DNA from: Blattabacterium cuenoti
GTDB taxonomy: Bacteria; Bacteroidota; Bacteroidia; Flavobacteriales; Blattabacteriaceae
DNA length: 64,000 nt
Assembly: GCF_014252075.1 (NCBI RefSeq)
Contig: NZ_CP059209.1
Coordinates: 248,001 to 312,000 of the forward strand
Direction of reading: 5' to 3'
Below, piece after piece: positions 52,327 through 60,926 of this stretch. The translations under genes were made by a program, and so were the position numbers. Numbering within the stretch: position 1 is the stretch's first letter; each line of letters opens with the position of its first letter. The notes below the pieces were generated by a model. That model did no database searches. It saw nothing but the letters and a program-made list of their open reading frames with translations, and was not told where the DNA came from.

Positions 52327-52340
52327 TTTATAAATTTATT
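52317..52340. repeat. 24-bp palindrome between aspC and rsmG
   Basis: AATAAATTT (52317-52325), GTTTAT, AAATTTATT (52332-52340): perfect 9-base arms over the rsmG -7 box and predicted start site, where a repressor would block transcription. May also be chance in AT-rich sequence. Confidence 0.5.
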
Positions 52341-52351
52341 GATCCATTAAT

Positions 52352-52972
52352 ATGGAATTAATTAAAAAATATTTTCCAGATCTATTGAACCAACAAATCT
52401 ATAAGTTATCTTCTTTGAAAAATTTATACGCATATTGGAATTCACATGTGAATTTAATTTCTAGAAAGACATTCTACGATTTTTATCAACAACATGTACT
52501 TTTTTGTTTAGGAATAGCTAAAGTATTTTCTTTTTTCCCTGGATCATGTGTTATGGATTTAGGCACAGGAGGAGGATTTCCGGGGATTCCTTTATCCATA
52601 GTTTTTCCTCATACAGAATTTTTATTGGTCGATTCTATTCTAAAAAAAATTAAAATTATAGAAAAAATCATATATAATCTTCATTTAAAAAATGCACATC
52701 CTATTTGTATACGTGCAGAAAAATTAGAAAATAAGTTTGATTTTGTGGTCTCTCGAGCTGTCACAAAAATAGATATAATCCATAATTGGATAAAAAATAA
52801 ATTTAAATGCAAATCTAATTCTAAAATTCAAAATGGAGCTTTATATCTAAAAGGAGGAAATCTTTCTGAGGAATTAAAAAAAATTCCTCATGCAATAGAA
52901 TATCCTTTAAATCATTATTTTAAAGAACCATTTTTTATAACTAAAAAAGTAATTTGGATTTCCAATATTTAA
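52352..52972 (+). CDS. rsmG: 16S rRNA (guanine-527 N7) methyltransferase RsmG
   Basis: 206 residues. NLISRKTFYDFYQQHV near residue 35, the SAM-binding MDLGTGGGFPGIPLSIVFP near 68-86 and DFVVSRAVTK near 129 are typical of RsmG (GidB). Methylates N7 of G527 in the small-subunit decoding region. Preceded by the best two-part promoter in the window and followed 14 bases later by the amidohydrolase gene. Confidence 0.94.
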   Translation: MELIKKYFPDLLNQQIYKLSSLKNLYAYWNSHVNLISRKTFYDFYQQHVLFCLGIAKVFSFFPGSCVMDLGTGGGFPGIPLSIVFPHTEFLLVDSILKKIKIIEKIIYNLHLKNAHPICIRAEKLENKFDFVVSRAVTKIDIIHNWIKNKFKCKSNSKIQNGALYLKGGNLSEELKKIPHAIEYPLNHYFKEPFFITKKVIWISNI

Positions 52973-52986
52973 GAAACCGATTAAAA

Positions 52987-53952
52987 ATGAATCCTAAGAA
53001 AATTTTTATAGAAAAAGTGAAAAAAAAAGGAGGATGGGTTAATGCTCATGCTCACTTAGATAGAGCTTATACTCTAACAAAAAAAAATTTCAAATATTCT
53101 TATTTTTCCATCAAAAAAAAATGGTATCTGGTTGATGAAATGAAACGTTTAGCTACAGAAGAGGATATTTATATCCGTATGGAAAAAGCTTTGGAATATT
53201 TTTTAATGCAAGGAACACAAGCTTTGTGCACCTTTATTGATGTGGATGAAATAATTGAAGATCGTGCCTTGAAAGCAGCTAAAAAATTGAAAAATAATTA
53301 TGGAAATTCCATCCATATTCGTTTCGCAAATCAAGTTCTGAAAGGGGTATTAGACAAAAAATCAAAATATTGGTTCGATAAATCAGTAGAATTTGTGGAT
53401 ATTATTGGGGGGTTACCCGCTAAAGATTATGGAAAAGAAGATGAACATCTAGATATTTTATTAAAAACAGCTAAAAAAAAGGAAAAAATAGTCCATGTAC
53501 ATGTTGATCAATTTAATACTAGCGAAGAAAAAGAAACCGAAAAATTAGCCAAAAAAACGATTGAACATGGAATGCAAGGAAAAGTAGTAGCTATACATAG
53601 TATTTCTTTAGCAGCACATGCTAGAGCTTATCGTTATGAAACATATCAATTAATGAAAAAAGCAGATTTAATGGTAATCTCTTGTCCCATTGCTTGGATT
53701 GATCATACCAGAAGTGAACGTTTGAGCCCTAGCCATAATTCTATCACTCCAGTGGACGAAATGGTTCCTGAAGGAATCATAGTGGCTTTTGGAACAGATA
53801 ACATTTGTGATATCTACAAACCTTTTTCTGATGGAAATCTCTGGATAGAATTACGTGTCATGTTAGAAGCTTGTCATTATTATGATATAGATCATTTAGT
53901 AGAAATTGCTACAATAAACGGATTAAGAGTATTAGGATTAGTAAATAAATAA
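52987..53952 (+). CDS. Amidohydrolase-superfamily protein, cytosine-deaminase-like
   Basis: 321 residues from ATG 52987; an in-frame TTG at 52954 lies within rsmG and is less likely. Metal-dependent TIM-barrel hydrolase: HAHLDR (His ~21 and ~23), HVHVDQFNT near 164, HSISLAAHARAY near 200 and FGTDNICDIY near 277 provide the His/Asp metal ligands. The usual N-terminal beta-sandwich is nearly absent, as the barrel begins after about 18 residues. Relatives include cytosine and other aminohydrolases that release ammonia, but the substrate is not set by sequence. Ends one base from convergent lysS. Confidence 0.8.
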   Translation: MNPKKIFIEKVKKKGGWVNAHAHLDRAYTLTKKNFKYSYFSIKKKWYLVDEMKRLATEEDIYIRMEKALEYFLMQGTQALCTFIDVDEIIEDRALKAAKKLKNNYGNSIHIRFANQVLKGVLDKKSKYWFDKSVEFVDIIGGLPAKDYGKEDEHLDILLKTAKKKEKIVHVHVDQFNTSEEKETEKLAKKTIEHGMQGKVVAIHSISLAAHARAYRYETYQLMKKADLMVISCPIAWIDHTRSERLSPSHNSITPVDEMVPEGIIVAFGTDNICDIYKPFSDGNLWIELRVMLEACHYYDIDHLVEIATINGLRVLGLVNK

Positions 53953-53953
53953 C

Positions 53954-55459
53954 TTATTTTTTTCCTCCTTTTTCTGGACGCATTTGTGGAAAAAGTAAAA
54001 CTTCTTGAATAGAGTTTTTTTGAGTAAGTAACATCACTAAACGATCTATTCCTATTCCAATTCCTGCAGTAGGAGGCATTCCAAATTCTAAAGCACGTAT
54101 AAAATCTTGATCAACTGACATTGATTCATCTTTTGTATTTTTTTCGGAGAACTTCATTTGTTCTCGTAAACGATTAAGTTGATCTATAGGATCATTAAGT
54201 TCTGAATAAGCATTGGCAATTTCTTGACCATTGATAATAAGTTCAAAACGTTCTGATAAATTTTTTTTATGACGATGTCTTTTAGTCAGAGGACTCATTT
54301 CTACTGGATAATCAATAATGAAAGTAGGATTAATGTAATTTTTTTCGCATTTTTCTTCAAAAATGTTCTCAATCAGTTTCGCTTTACTCATTTTAACATT
54401 TTCTTCTATATGCAATTTTTGACATACTTTTCTTAAGTCCTCCTTTTCCATTTTTTCTAGATCAAATCCTGTGTATTTTTTAATAGAATCCAATATAGAA
54501 ATACGGGAAAAAGGAGTTTTAAAATTAATATGATTATTTTCTTTTTCTTGAAATTTATTCCAGATACACTTCATCAGTTTTTCTGTAAAATTCATCATCC
54601 AATAATAGTCTTTATAAGCTATATAAAGTTCTAGTACAGTAAATTCTGGATTATGAATTCGATCCATCCCCTCATTTCTGAAATTTCTAGAAAATTCATA
54701 GACGCCGTGAAATCCCCCAATTATAAGTCTTTTCAAATAAAGTTCATTAGCTATACGTAAATACAATGGAATTCCTAATGTATTGTGATAAGTTTCAAAA
54801 GGACGAGCTATAGCTCCTCCAGGAATAGATTGTAGAATAGGAGTATCTACTTCGATATACCCTTTATCATCCAAAAAATTTCTTATTTCCTGTATGATAC
54901 GAGTACGTTTTAAGAAAATTTCTTTGACATGATCATTGACTATAAGATCTACATAACGCATACGATAACGTTGTTCTGTATTGGAAAAAGCATCATATGT
55001 TTTTTTATTTTTTTTATCCACTTTTACTTGTGGTAATGGTCGTATAGATTTGGATAACAAAGTTAATTTATGAGCATATATAGTGATTTCATTCATTTTC
55101 GTTTTAAATAAAAAACCTGTCACTCCAATAATATCTCCTATATCTATAAGTTTTTTTAAAAAAATATTGTAAGTATCCTCTTTCCCCATTTCCTCCGAGT
55201 CTAAATGATTTTTAGAAAAGTATATCTGTATGCACCCTGTATGATCTTTGATTTCTCCAAAAGAAGCTTTTCCTAAAATACGCAAACGCATTAAACGTCC
55301 GGCTATGCTAATAGTTTCTTTTTCTGTAAAATTTTTTAGTATATTACAAATTGTAGAGGTTACATTGTATTCTTCTGATGGATAAGGATTTATTCCTAGT
55401 AACTTTAGTTGATCTAGTTTTTTTCTGCGTATGATTTCTTGTTCTGATAAATAAGACAT
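53954..55459 (-). CDS. lysS: Lysyl-tRNA synthetase (class II)
   Basis: 501 residues. An N-terminal OB-fold anticodon-binding domain (about 50-155, [16 protein letters not shown]) is followed by the catalytic core: YRMRYVDLI near 166, motif 2 [15 protein letters not shown] near 257, [15 protein letters not shown] near 415 and motif 3 [14 protein letters not shown] near 466. Full length. The upstream region shared with lipB holds a 12-base tandem repeat. Convergent with the amidohydrolase gene (1-base gap). Confidence 0.95.
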   Translation of the reverse strand: MSYLSEQEIIRRKKLDQLKLLGINPYPSEEYNVTSTICNILKNFTEKETISIAGRLMRLRILGKASFGEIKDHTGCIQIYFSKNHLDSEEMGKEDTYNIFLKKLIDIGDIIGVTGFLFKTKMNEITIYAHKLTLLSKSIRPLPQVKVDKKNKKTYDAFSNTEQRYRMRYVDLIVNDHVKEIFLKRTRIIQEIRNFLDDKGYIEVDTPILQSIPGGAIARPFETYHNTLGIPLYLRIANELYLKRLIIGGFHGVYEFSRNFRNEGMDRIHNPEFTVLELYIAYKDYYWMMNFTEKLMKCIWNKFQEKENNHINFKTPFSRISILDSIKKYTGFDLEKMEKEDLRKVCQKLHIEENVKMSKAKLIENIFEEKCEKNYINPTFIIDYPVEMSPLTKRHRHKKNLSERFELIINGQEIANAYSELNDPIDQLNRLREQMKFSEKNTKDESMSVDQDFIRALEFGMPPTAGIGIGIDRLVMLLTQKNSIQEVLLFPQMRPEKGGKK

Positions 55460-55505
55460 AGATTGATTTGTGTATGGACCGGACTAAAAATGAACAAAAC
55501 GAAGG

Positions 55506-55513
55506 TACATTTG
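55506..55513 (+). promoter_or_regulatory. Candidate -7 box (TACATTTG) of lipB
   Basis: Exact TAnnTTTG match 42 bases before the lipB ATG. It runs into the 12-base tandem repeat at 55511-55534. No TTG at -33. Confidence 0.35.
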
Positions 55514-55534
55514 TTTATAATATTGTTTATAATA
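55511..55534 (+). repeat. 12-bp tandem repeat upstream of lipB
   Basis: TTGTTTATAATA occurs twice without gap (55511-55522, 55523-55534) in the lysS-lipB divergent region, just after the lipB -7 candidate, so it would be in the lipB leader. Confidence 0.85.
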
Positions 55535-55555
55535 TTATATAAATTTTAAAAAACT

Positions 55556-56281
55556 ATGAAAAAAAAAATCCTTTTTTTCGAAGACTTAGGAAAAAAAGAA
55601 TATGAAGAAACTTGGAGATACCAGAAAAAATTATTTGATGAGATTATTCAAAAAAAAGTAAATAACATTTCTTCTCAAGAAGCCGGATATTTTCTATTTG
55701 TAGAACACCACCATGTATATACTATAGGGAAAAATGGAAAAAAAGATAACCATTTGTTAGTTTCATCAGATTTTTTAGAAAAAATAGATGCAACTTTTTA
55801 TCAAACAGACAGAGGAGGTGATATCACTTACCATGGTCCTGGACAATTGATAGGATATCCCATTCTAAATATGGATTATTTTTTTACGGATATTCATAAA
55901 TACCTTCGTCTTTTAGAAGAAGTCATTATCCATTTTTTATGGAAAAATTATGGGATCAAGGGAGAACGAAAAAAAGGAAAAACAGGAGTATGGTTTCATA
56001 ATCATGTAAAAAACGAAAAATCAAGAAAAATATGTGCAATAGGAATTAGGATGAGTCGTTGGGTAACCATGCACGGATTTTCTTTAAATGTCAATACAGA
56101 TTTACGGTATTTTGATTATATTATTCCTTGTGGAATTTCAGATCAAGAAGTAACTTCTTTGAAAAAAGAATTAAAAAAGAATAATATCTCTTTTCAAGAG
56201 GTAAAACGTATGGTCAAAAAATCTTTTCAAGAGATTTTTGATGTGGAATTCACACCTATGTCAAAAAAATTGGATCAATAA
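55556..56281 (+). CDS. lipB: Octanoyl-[acyl carrier protein]:protein octanoyltransferase LipB
   Basis: 241 residues; moves octanoyl groups from acyl carrier protein to lipoyl domains, the first step of lipoate attachment. VEHHHVYTIG near residue 49, RGGDITYHGPGQLIGYPI near 83-100, and the catalytic pair Lys in KICAIGIRMSRWVTMHG near 158 and Cys in IIPCGISDQEVTS near 193 are conserved. Depends on the fatty acid pathway that includes fabI here. One base from convergent mtaB. Confidence 0.95.
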   Translation: MKKKILFFEDLGKKEYEETWRYQKKLFDEIIQKKVNNISSQEAGYFLFVEHHHVYTIGKNGKKDNHLLVSSDFLEKIDATFYQTDRGGDITYHGPGQLIGYPILNMDYFFTDIHKYLRLLEEVIIHFLWKNYGIKGERKKGKTGVWFHNHVKNEKSRKICAIGIRMSRWVTMHGFSLNVNTDLRYFDYIIPCGISDQEVTSLKKELKKNNISFQEVKRMVKKSFQEIFDVEFTPMSKKLDQ

Positions 56282-56282
56282 T

Positions 56283-57626
56283 TCAGAAATTTCTAATTTT
56301 ATTTATGGGGTTGGCTATCATAATTCCATCTTTGTCTATTTTTGTGATGAATACATCTTGTAATGTGTTTTTATATAATAAATTGGATGAATTCAATGGA
56401 ATCTTAGCTCTAATATAATTTTCTGTATACCCATATAAATATTCTTTATTTGTAGAATTTTTTTCAAATAAAACGGTTTTCTTCGTATGAATTTGTCTTT
56501 CGCAAAAAAAACGATATTTTTTTTTTGAAAGATTTCTCAAGATTTGATTACGCTTCCATTGTATTTTTTTCGAGACATGTCCCTGTATAGTGATCGATTT
56601 TGTATTTGGTCGAGGAGAATAAGTAAATATGTGCAGAGATGAAATTTCTAATTTTTTCAAAAAATGATAAGTTTCCAAAAAATGTTTATGTGTTTCTCCA
56701 GGAAACCCAACAATAACATCTGAACCTATATAAGCATCTGGGATGAACCATCGTATTTTTTTTACTTTTTCTTGATAAAGTTCTCGTCTATAACGTCTCT
56801 GCATTTTTTTCAATATATCGTTGCTTCCAGATTGTAAAGGAATATGAAAATGAGGAACAAAATGTTTGCTTTTAGACAAAAATTCAATACATTTATTTTT
56901 CAATAAATTAGGTTCTATAGAAGATAAACGTATTCTTCCTTCTTCCTGTATTTGATCTATAGCTTGTATTAAATCAAAAAATGTATACAAACGACGATTT
57001 TCTCCATATATTTTTTTTCCATAATCTCCAATATTGATACCTGTTAAAACGATTTCTTTCACTCCTTTTTGAAAAAGAAACCTAATATTTTTCAATATAT
57101 TTTCCATACTATCAGAACGAGAGGATCCTCTTGATATGGGAATAATGCAATAGCTACATTTATAATCACATCCATCCTGTATTTTTAAAAAAGAGCGAGT
57201 TCTATCTCCAACAGAAAATGATGGAAAATAAGAATTTTTTGTTTTTGTATTTGAAATGATTTTTGGATGACATTTTTTCAATAATTCTCGATCAAGATAA
57301 TCTATGATTTTGAATTTTTCTTCAGAACCTAAAACTAGATCAACTCCAACAATAGAAGAAACTTTTTTAGAATTCAGTTGAGCATAACATCCTATTGCTA
57401 TAATAAAAGCTTGTGAATTATGATTCATAGCAGAACGTACAATGTGCCTAAATTCAACTTCTGCGTTTTCTGTTACAGAACAACTATTGATTACATAAAT
57501 ATCTGCATAACTCTTGAAAGGAACATGTTGATAATATAAATTCGAAAATTGTCTTGCTATAGTAGAGGTTTCTGCGTAATTGAGTTTACACCCCATAGTA
57601 TAAAATGCTACTTTTTTTTTCCCCAT
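56283..57626 (-). CDS. mtaB: tRNA N6-threonylcarbamoyladenosine methylthiotransferase MtaB-type
   Basis: 447 residues of the MiaB/MtaB radical-SAM methylthiotransferase family. N-terminal UPF0004 domain with cysteines in TMGCKLNYAE (about 13), NSCSVTE (about 49) and GCYAQLN (about 83); radical-SAM cluster CDYKCSYCIIP near 154-164; a TRAM-like C-terminal domain. The GCKLN opening, instead of GCQMN of MiaB, points to MtaB, which modifies A37 of ANN-decoding tRNAs. Two Fe-S clusters are expected. Last gene of the leftward dnaG-side run. Confidence 0.88.
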   Translation of the reverse strand: MGKKKVAFYTMGCKLNYAETSTIARQFSNLYYQHVPFKSYADIYVINSCSVTENAEVEFRHIVRSAMNHNSQAFIIAIGCYAQLNSKKVSSIVGVDLVLGSEEKFKIIDYLDRELLKKCHPKIISNTKTKNSYFPSFSVGDRTRSFLKIQDGCDYKCSYCIIPISRGSSRSDSMENILKNIRFLFQKGVKEIVLTGINIGDYGKKIYGENRRLYTFFDLIQAIDQIQEEGRIRLSSIEPNLLKNKCIEFLSKSKHFVPHFHIPLQSGSNDILKKMQRRYRRELYQEKVKKIRWFIPDAYIGSDVIVGFPGETHKHFLETYHFLKKLEISSLHIFTYSPRPNTKSITIQGHVSKKIQWKRNQILRNLSKKKYRFFCERQIHTKKTVLFEKNSTNKEYLYGYTENYIRAKIPLNSSNLLYKNTLQDVFITKIDKDGIMIANPINKIRNF

Positions 57627-57650
57627 TTATTTAATGTAATGAAGAGAAAA

Positions 57651-57675
57651 GGATCAGATGATCTTTATCTGATCC
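57651..57675 (-). terminator. Terminator after the peroxiredoxin gene
   Basis: GGATCAGAT (57651-57659), loop GATCTTT, ATCTGATCC (57667-57675): a perfect 9-base stem. On the minus strand it is followed by TTTTCTCTTC and lies 6 bases past the peroxiredoxin stop, so it should end that transcript before mtaB. Confidence 0.7.
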
Positions 57676-57681
57676 ACTTTT

Positions 57682-58314
57682 CTAAGATGAAAAATAATCT
57701 ATAATTCCACTATGACTAGCTTTCATCGCTCTTTTTCCTTTTGTCCAATTTGCTGGGCAAACTTCTCCATTTTTTTCATAATATTGAAGAGCATCTATCA
57801 TGCGAATAGCTTCATGCACATTTCTCCCTAAAGGAAAATCATTAATTAAAAAATGTCGGATAATCCCTTCTTTATCTATTAAAAATAATCCTCTGTAAGC
57901 AATAAGTTCACCCGTTGCTTCTTTAAATCCTTTATCATGATTGCAAATCCAATCTCCAGACAAAACTCCATAGTTATGAGATATGGTTTTATTAATATCA
58001 GAAACAATAGGGTAGGTCACCCCATCTATTCCACCTTTTTCTTTTGGCATCTGCAACCAAGCCCAATGAGATTGTTCTGTGTCCGTAGATACAGCAATAA
58101 TTTGTACATTTCTATTCTCAAAATCCTTTATTTTTTCTTGAAATGCATAAATTTCTGTGGGGCATACAAAAGTAAAATCTTTAGGATAGAAGAAAAGCAA
58201 AACATACTTTCTTCCATAAAATTGTTCTAAAGTGAAATTTTGTACAATATCTTTTCCATTTAATACCGCACTAGCCGTAAAATTAGGCGCTTTTCTTGAA
58301 ATTAATGTCTTCAT
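57682..58314 (-). CDS. Typical 2-Cys peroxiredoxin (AhpC/Prx1 type)
   Basis: 210 residues from ATG 58314 (MKTLISRKAPNFTA, the normal start); the frame is open to 58371 but that leader overlaps dnaG and does not fit the family. Peroxidatic Cys about 51 in FTFVCPTEI, resolving Cys about 186 in GEVCPANW, with the conserved Thr and Arg nearby. Reduces hydrogen peroxide and organic peroxides in the cytoplasm. Followed by a good hairpin terminator. Confidence 0.94.
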   Translation of the reverse strand: MKTLISRKAPNFTASAVLNGKDIVQNFTLEQFYGRKYVLLFFYPKDFTFVCPTEIYAFQEKIKDFENRNVQIIAVSTDTEQSHWAWLQMPKEKGGIDGVTYPIVSDINKTISHNYGVLSGDWICNHDKGFKEATGELIAYRGLFLIDKEGIIRHFLINDFPLGRNVHEAIRMIDALQYYEKNGEVCPANWTKGKRAMKASHSGIIDYFSS

Positions 58315-58367
58315 TTTTCGCAAGTTTATATGCACGAATTTACCAAAAAAATTATTATAGAAAAAAA

Positions 58368-60218
58368 TCACACATATCTATGTAACTCCTTATGAATTTC
58401 ATTTTTGATATTTGTTAAATACATGATCTTTTTGAGAAAAGATTTTTTATCATCATTTTTTGTTAAATGATGATGAATGATTTCTTTTTTAATTAATTTT
58501 GAAAGATATAAAGATCTATATCTTAATAAAAGATCCATTATATATTTATCTATGTGATCTTCGTGAGAAGAAACTTGTATTCCTTTTTTATCCCATTTGG
58601 ATAATAAATAAAATTTATGATTTTGATTTTCTTTATCATAAAATCCATTCAAATGACCTTTTTTTTCCTTTTGTAAACAAATTTTATCAAATATTTCTTG
58701 GTTCTTTTTCAAAGAAAAACGTAAATTCCAATGTTTGAAAGCATGTAATATTTTTTCGAAAACTGTTGTGTTGCATTTTTCTTTTTTTATTATTTTATTT
58801 CCATGATTTAAAATAAATTGAATCAATTCTTCTTCAAGAAGAAGAAGAGTGTTTTGATTCTTTTTTTTGTGATGAATCGCTTTAATCGTAGGCGTAGGAA
58901 GTCGAAGTCTTTGTCTATTTTTTTTGTTGATTCTTTCCAATTCATGAATTAAAACTTCTTGACGAATTTGTAGCATTTTGGATGCTTCTTGCAAGTATAA
59001 TTCTTTTTGAAGAACATTGGATATTTTTGAAATACTATTCAAAATGTTTAAAATCAAAAAAGATTTTTTAATAGGATCATCTTGATGATATTTTTCATAT
59101 ATTTTTTGTTTAAAAGAAACAAAATTATAACTTCTTTTCGATAAAAAATATCTTAATTGAGAGAGAGAATACTTTTTAGATATAGAATCTGGATCTTCTC
59201 CGTTAGAAATAAATAATATACGTAAATTCATTCCTTGTTCCAGTATCATATTAATTCCTCTTAAAGAGGCTTGAATTCCAGAACGATCTCCATCATAAAA
59301 AAGAACAACATTTTTTGTAAATTTTTTGATCAATAGTATTTGATCGACTGTCAGTGAAATTCCAGAAGAAGAAACCACATTCTTGATTCCAGATTGATGT
59401 AAAGAAATAACATCTGTATATCCTTCCACTAAATAACAAAGATCTTCTTTGATAATGTTTTTTTTAGCTTGAAATAACCCATATAAAATTTTACTTTTTT
59501 GAAAGACATCGCTTTCGGATGAATTGATATATTTAGAAGAAGAACTAGAATCAATATTCCTCCCACCAAAACCTATGACCCTTCCTGATAAATTATGGAT
59601 TGGAAACATCACACGTTGACGAAAGCAATCAAAAAAATTATTATAATATTTCCTGAAAACAGTAAAACCAGATCTTTTTAGATCCCGTATTTTAAATCCT
59701 TTTTCTAAGGCCTTGTTTGTAAAAAAATTCCCAGAAAGAGGGGAATAACCTAATTCAAATTTCTGAATGATTTTCATATTAAATCCTCTTTTTTGAATTA
59801 AATAATTGAATCCATTTTTCTGTCCCTCTTTAGTAAAAAACAATTGATTTATGAAAAAACGTTTTGCATAATCTTGTATCAAGTATAATTTTTCATGTTC
59901 TTCATCGTCTATTTTACTAAATTTTTCTGTATAATCAATTTTAATATCATATCTCTTAGCAAGATAACGTAATGATTCTACATAAGTAGAATGTTCATGT
60001 TCCATAAGAAAAGTAATAATATTTCCACCTTTTCCAGAACTGAAATCTTTCCATATTTTTTTTGTAGGAGAAACTATAAAAGAAGGTGTTTTTTCATTAG
60101 AAAAAGGACTAAGTCCTCTATAGTTTAGACCACTTTTTTTTAACTCTAAAAAATCTCCAATCACTTCTTCTATACAAGAAACAGAAAGTATTTTTTTTAT
60201 AGTTTCTTTAGAAATCAT
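58368..60218 (-). CDS. dnaG: DNA primase DnaG without the zinc-ribbon ligands
   Basis: 616 residues. The N-terminal fold is recognisable (LKKSGLNYRGLSPF, EKTPSFIVSP, GKGGNIITF), but the four metal ligands of the CHC2 zinc ribbon are replaced: GLSPFS has Ser37 and Ser40 for Cys and His, and KDFSSG has Asp58 and Ser61 for the two Cys. The RNA polymerase core is intact: YLVEGYTDVISLHQSG near 270 and the TOPRIM FYDGDRSGIQAS near 320; helicase-binding C-terminal part follows. I recall the same change in other Flavobacteriia, so it is probably a clade feature. Overlaps rpe by 4 bases. Confidence 0.94.
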   Translation of the reverse strand: MISKETIKKILSVSCIEEVIGDFLELKKSGLNYRGLSPFSNEKTPSFIVSPTKKIWKDFSSGKGGNIITFLMEHEHSTYVESLRYLAKRYDIKIDYTEKFSKIDDEEHEKLYLIQDYAKRFFINQLFFTKEGQKNGFNYLIQKRGFNMKIIQKFELGYSPLSGNFFTNKALEKGFKIRDLKRSGFTVFRKYYNNFFDCFRQRVMFPIHNLSGRVIGFGGRNIDSSSSSKYINSSESDVFQKSKILYGLFQAKKNIIKEDLCYLVEGYTDVISLHQSGIKNVVSSSGISLTVDQILLIKKFTKNVVLFYDGDRSGIQASLRGINMILEQGMNLRILFISNGEDPDSISKKYSLSQLRYFLSKRSYNFVSFKQKIYEKYHQDDPIKKSFLILNILNSISKISNVLQKELYLQEASKMLQIRQEVLIHELERINKKNRQRLRLPTPTIKAIHHKKKNQNTLLLLEEELIQFILNHGNKIIKKEKCNTTVFEKILHAFKHWNLRFSLKKNQEIFDKICLQKEKKGHLNGFYDKENQNHKFYLLSKWDKKGIQVSSHEDHIDKYIMDLLLRYRSLYLSKLIKKEIIHHHLTKNDDKKSFLKKIMYLTNIKNEIHKELHRYV

Positions 60219-60880
60219 GACAAATCATTATTACAAAATTTCATTCTATGAATAATTTTTTTTGGATTCGAATTAGAAAAAATAGTAGTTCCTGATACTA
60301 ATATATCTGCTCCATTATTGAATAATAAAGAAGCATTTTCTAAATTAATACCTCCATCAACTTCTATGAGAGCAGAAGAATCTTTTTTTAAGATTAAATC
60401 TTTAGTATCTTCTAATTTTTGATATGTTTGTCTAATAAACTTCTGTCCGCTAGAACCAGGATTAACACTCATCAATAAAACAAAATCTATATCTTTAATA
60501 ATATCTTGTAAAAGAAAAACTGGAGTATGCGGATTCACAGCTACACCTACTTTCATTCCATATTCTTTAATAGAATAAATAGTTTTATTTAAGTGAATAC
60601 AAGCTTCATAATGAATGTGTAAATGATCGGCTCCACAGTCTTTAAATTGTTCAATATACAGATCTGGTTGTAATATCATTAAATGAACATCTATAGGTTT
60701 ATTAGCGTATTTTTTTACATATTTAGTAAACAATGGGCCAAAAGAAATATTAGAAACAAAAGAGGAATCCATAATATCAATATGGAACCAATCTGATTCA
60801 CTTTCATTCAGCATTTCTATATCACGATGTAAAAAAGCTAAATTAGCTGAAAGTAAGGATGGAGCTATAATTTTTTTCAT
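60215..60880 (-). CDS. rpe: Ribulose-phosphate 3-epimerase
   Basis: 221-residue TIM barrel that interconverts ribulose- and xylulose-5-phosphate in the pentose phosphate pathway, feeding the split transketolase of this window. PSLLSANLAFL near residue 7, WFHIDIMDSSFV near 31 (metal-binding His and Asp), PIDVHLMI near 62, LLMSVNPGSSGQKFI near 134 and EVDGGIN near 172 are conserved. Full length; stop overlaps the dnaG start (ATGA). Confidence 0.96.
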   Translation of the reverse strand: MKKIIAPSLLSANLAFLHRDIEMLNESESDWFHIDIMDSSFVSNISFGPLFTKYVKKYANKPIDVHLMILQPDLYIEQFKDCGADHLHIHYEACIHLNKTIYSIKEYGMKVGVAVNPHTPVFLLQDIIKDIDFVLLMSVNPGSSGQKFIRQTYQKLEDTKDLILKKDSSALIEVDGGINLENASLLFNNGADILVSGTTIFSNSNPKKIIHRMKFCNNDLS

Positions 60881-60926
60881 ATTTATATAGGATTTAGAAG
60901 CGTAAGCGTTTTCTAGAAATATTTTT

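Noticed and set aside
58315..58371. N-terminal extension of the peroxiredoxin
   Set aside because: It would overlap the dnaG end, does not fit the family, and a normal start MKTLISRKAPNF follows.
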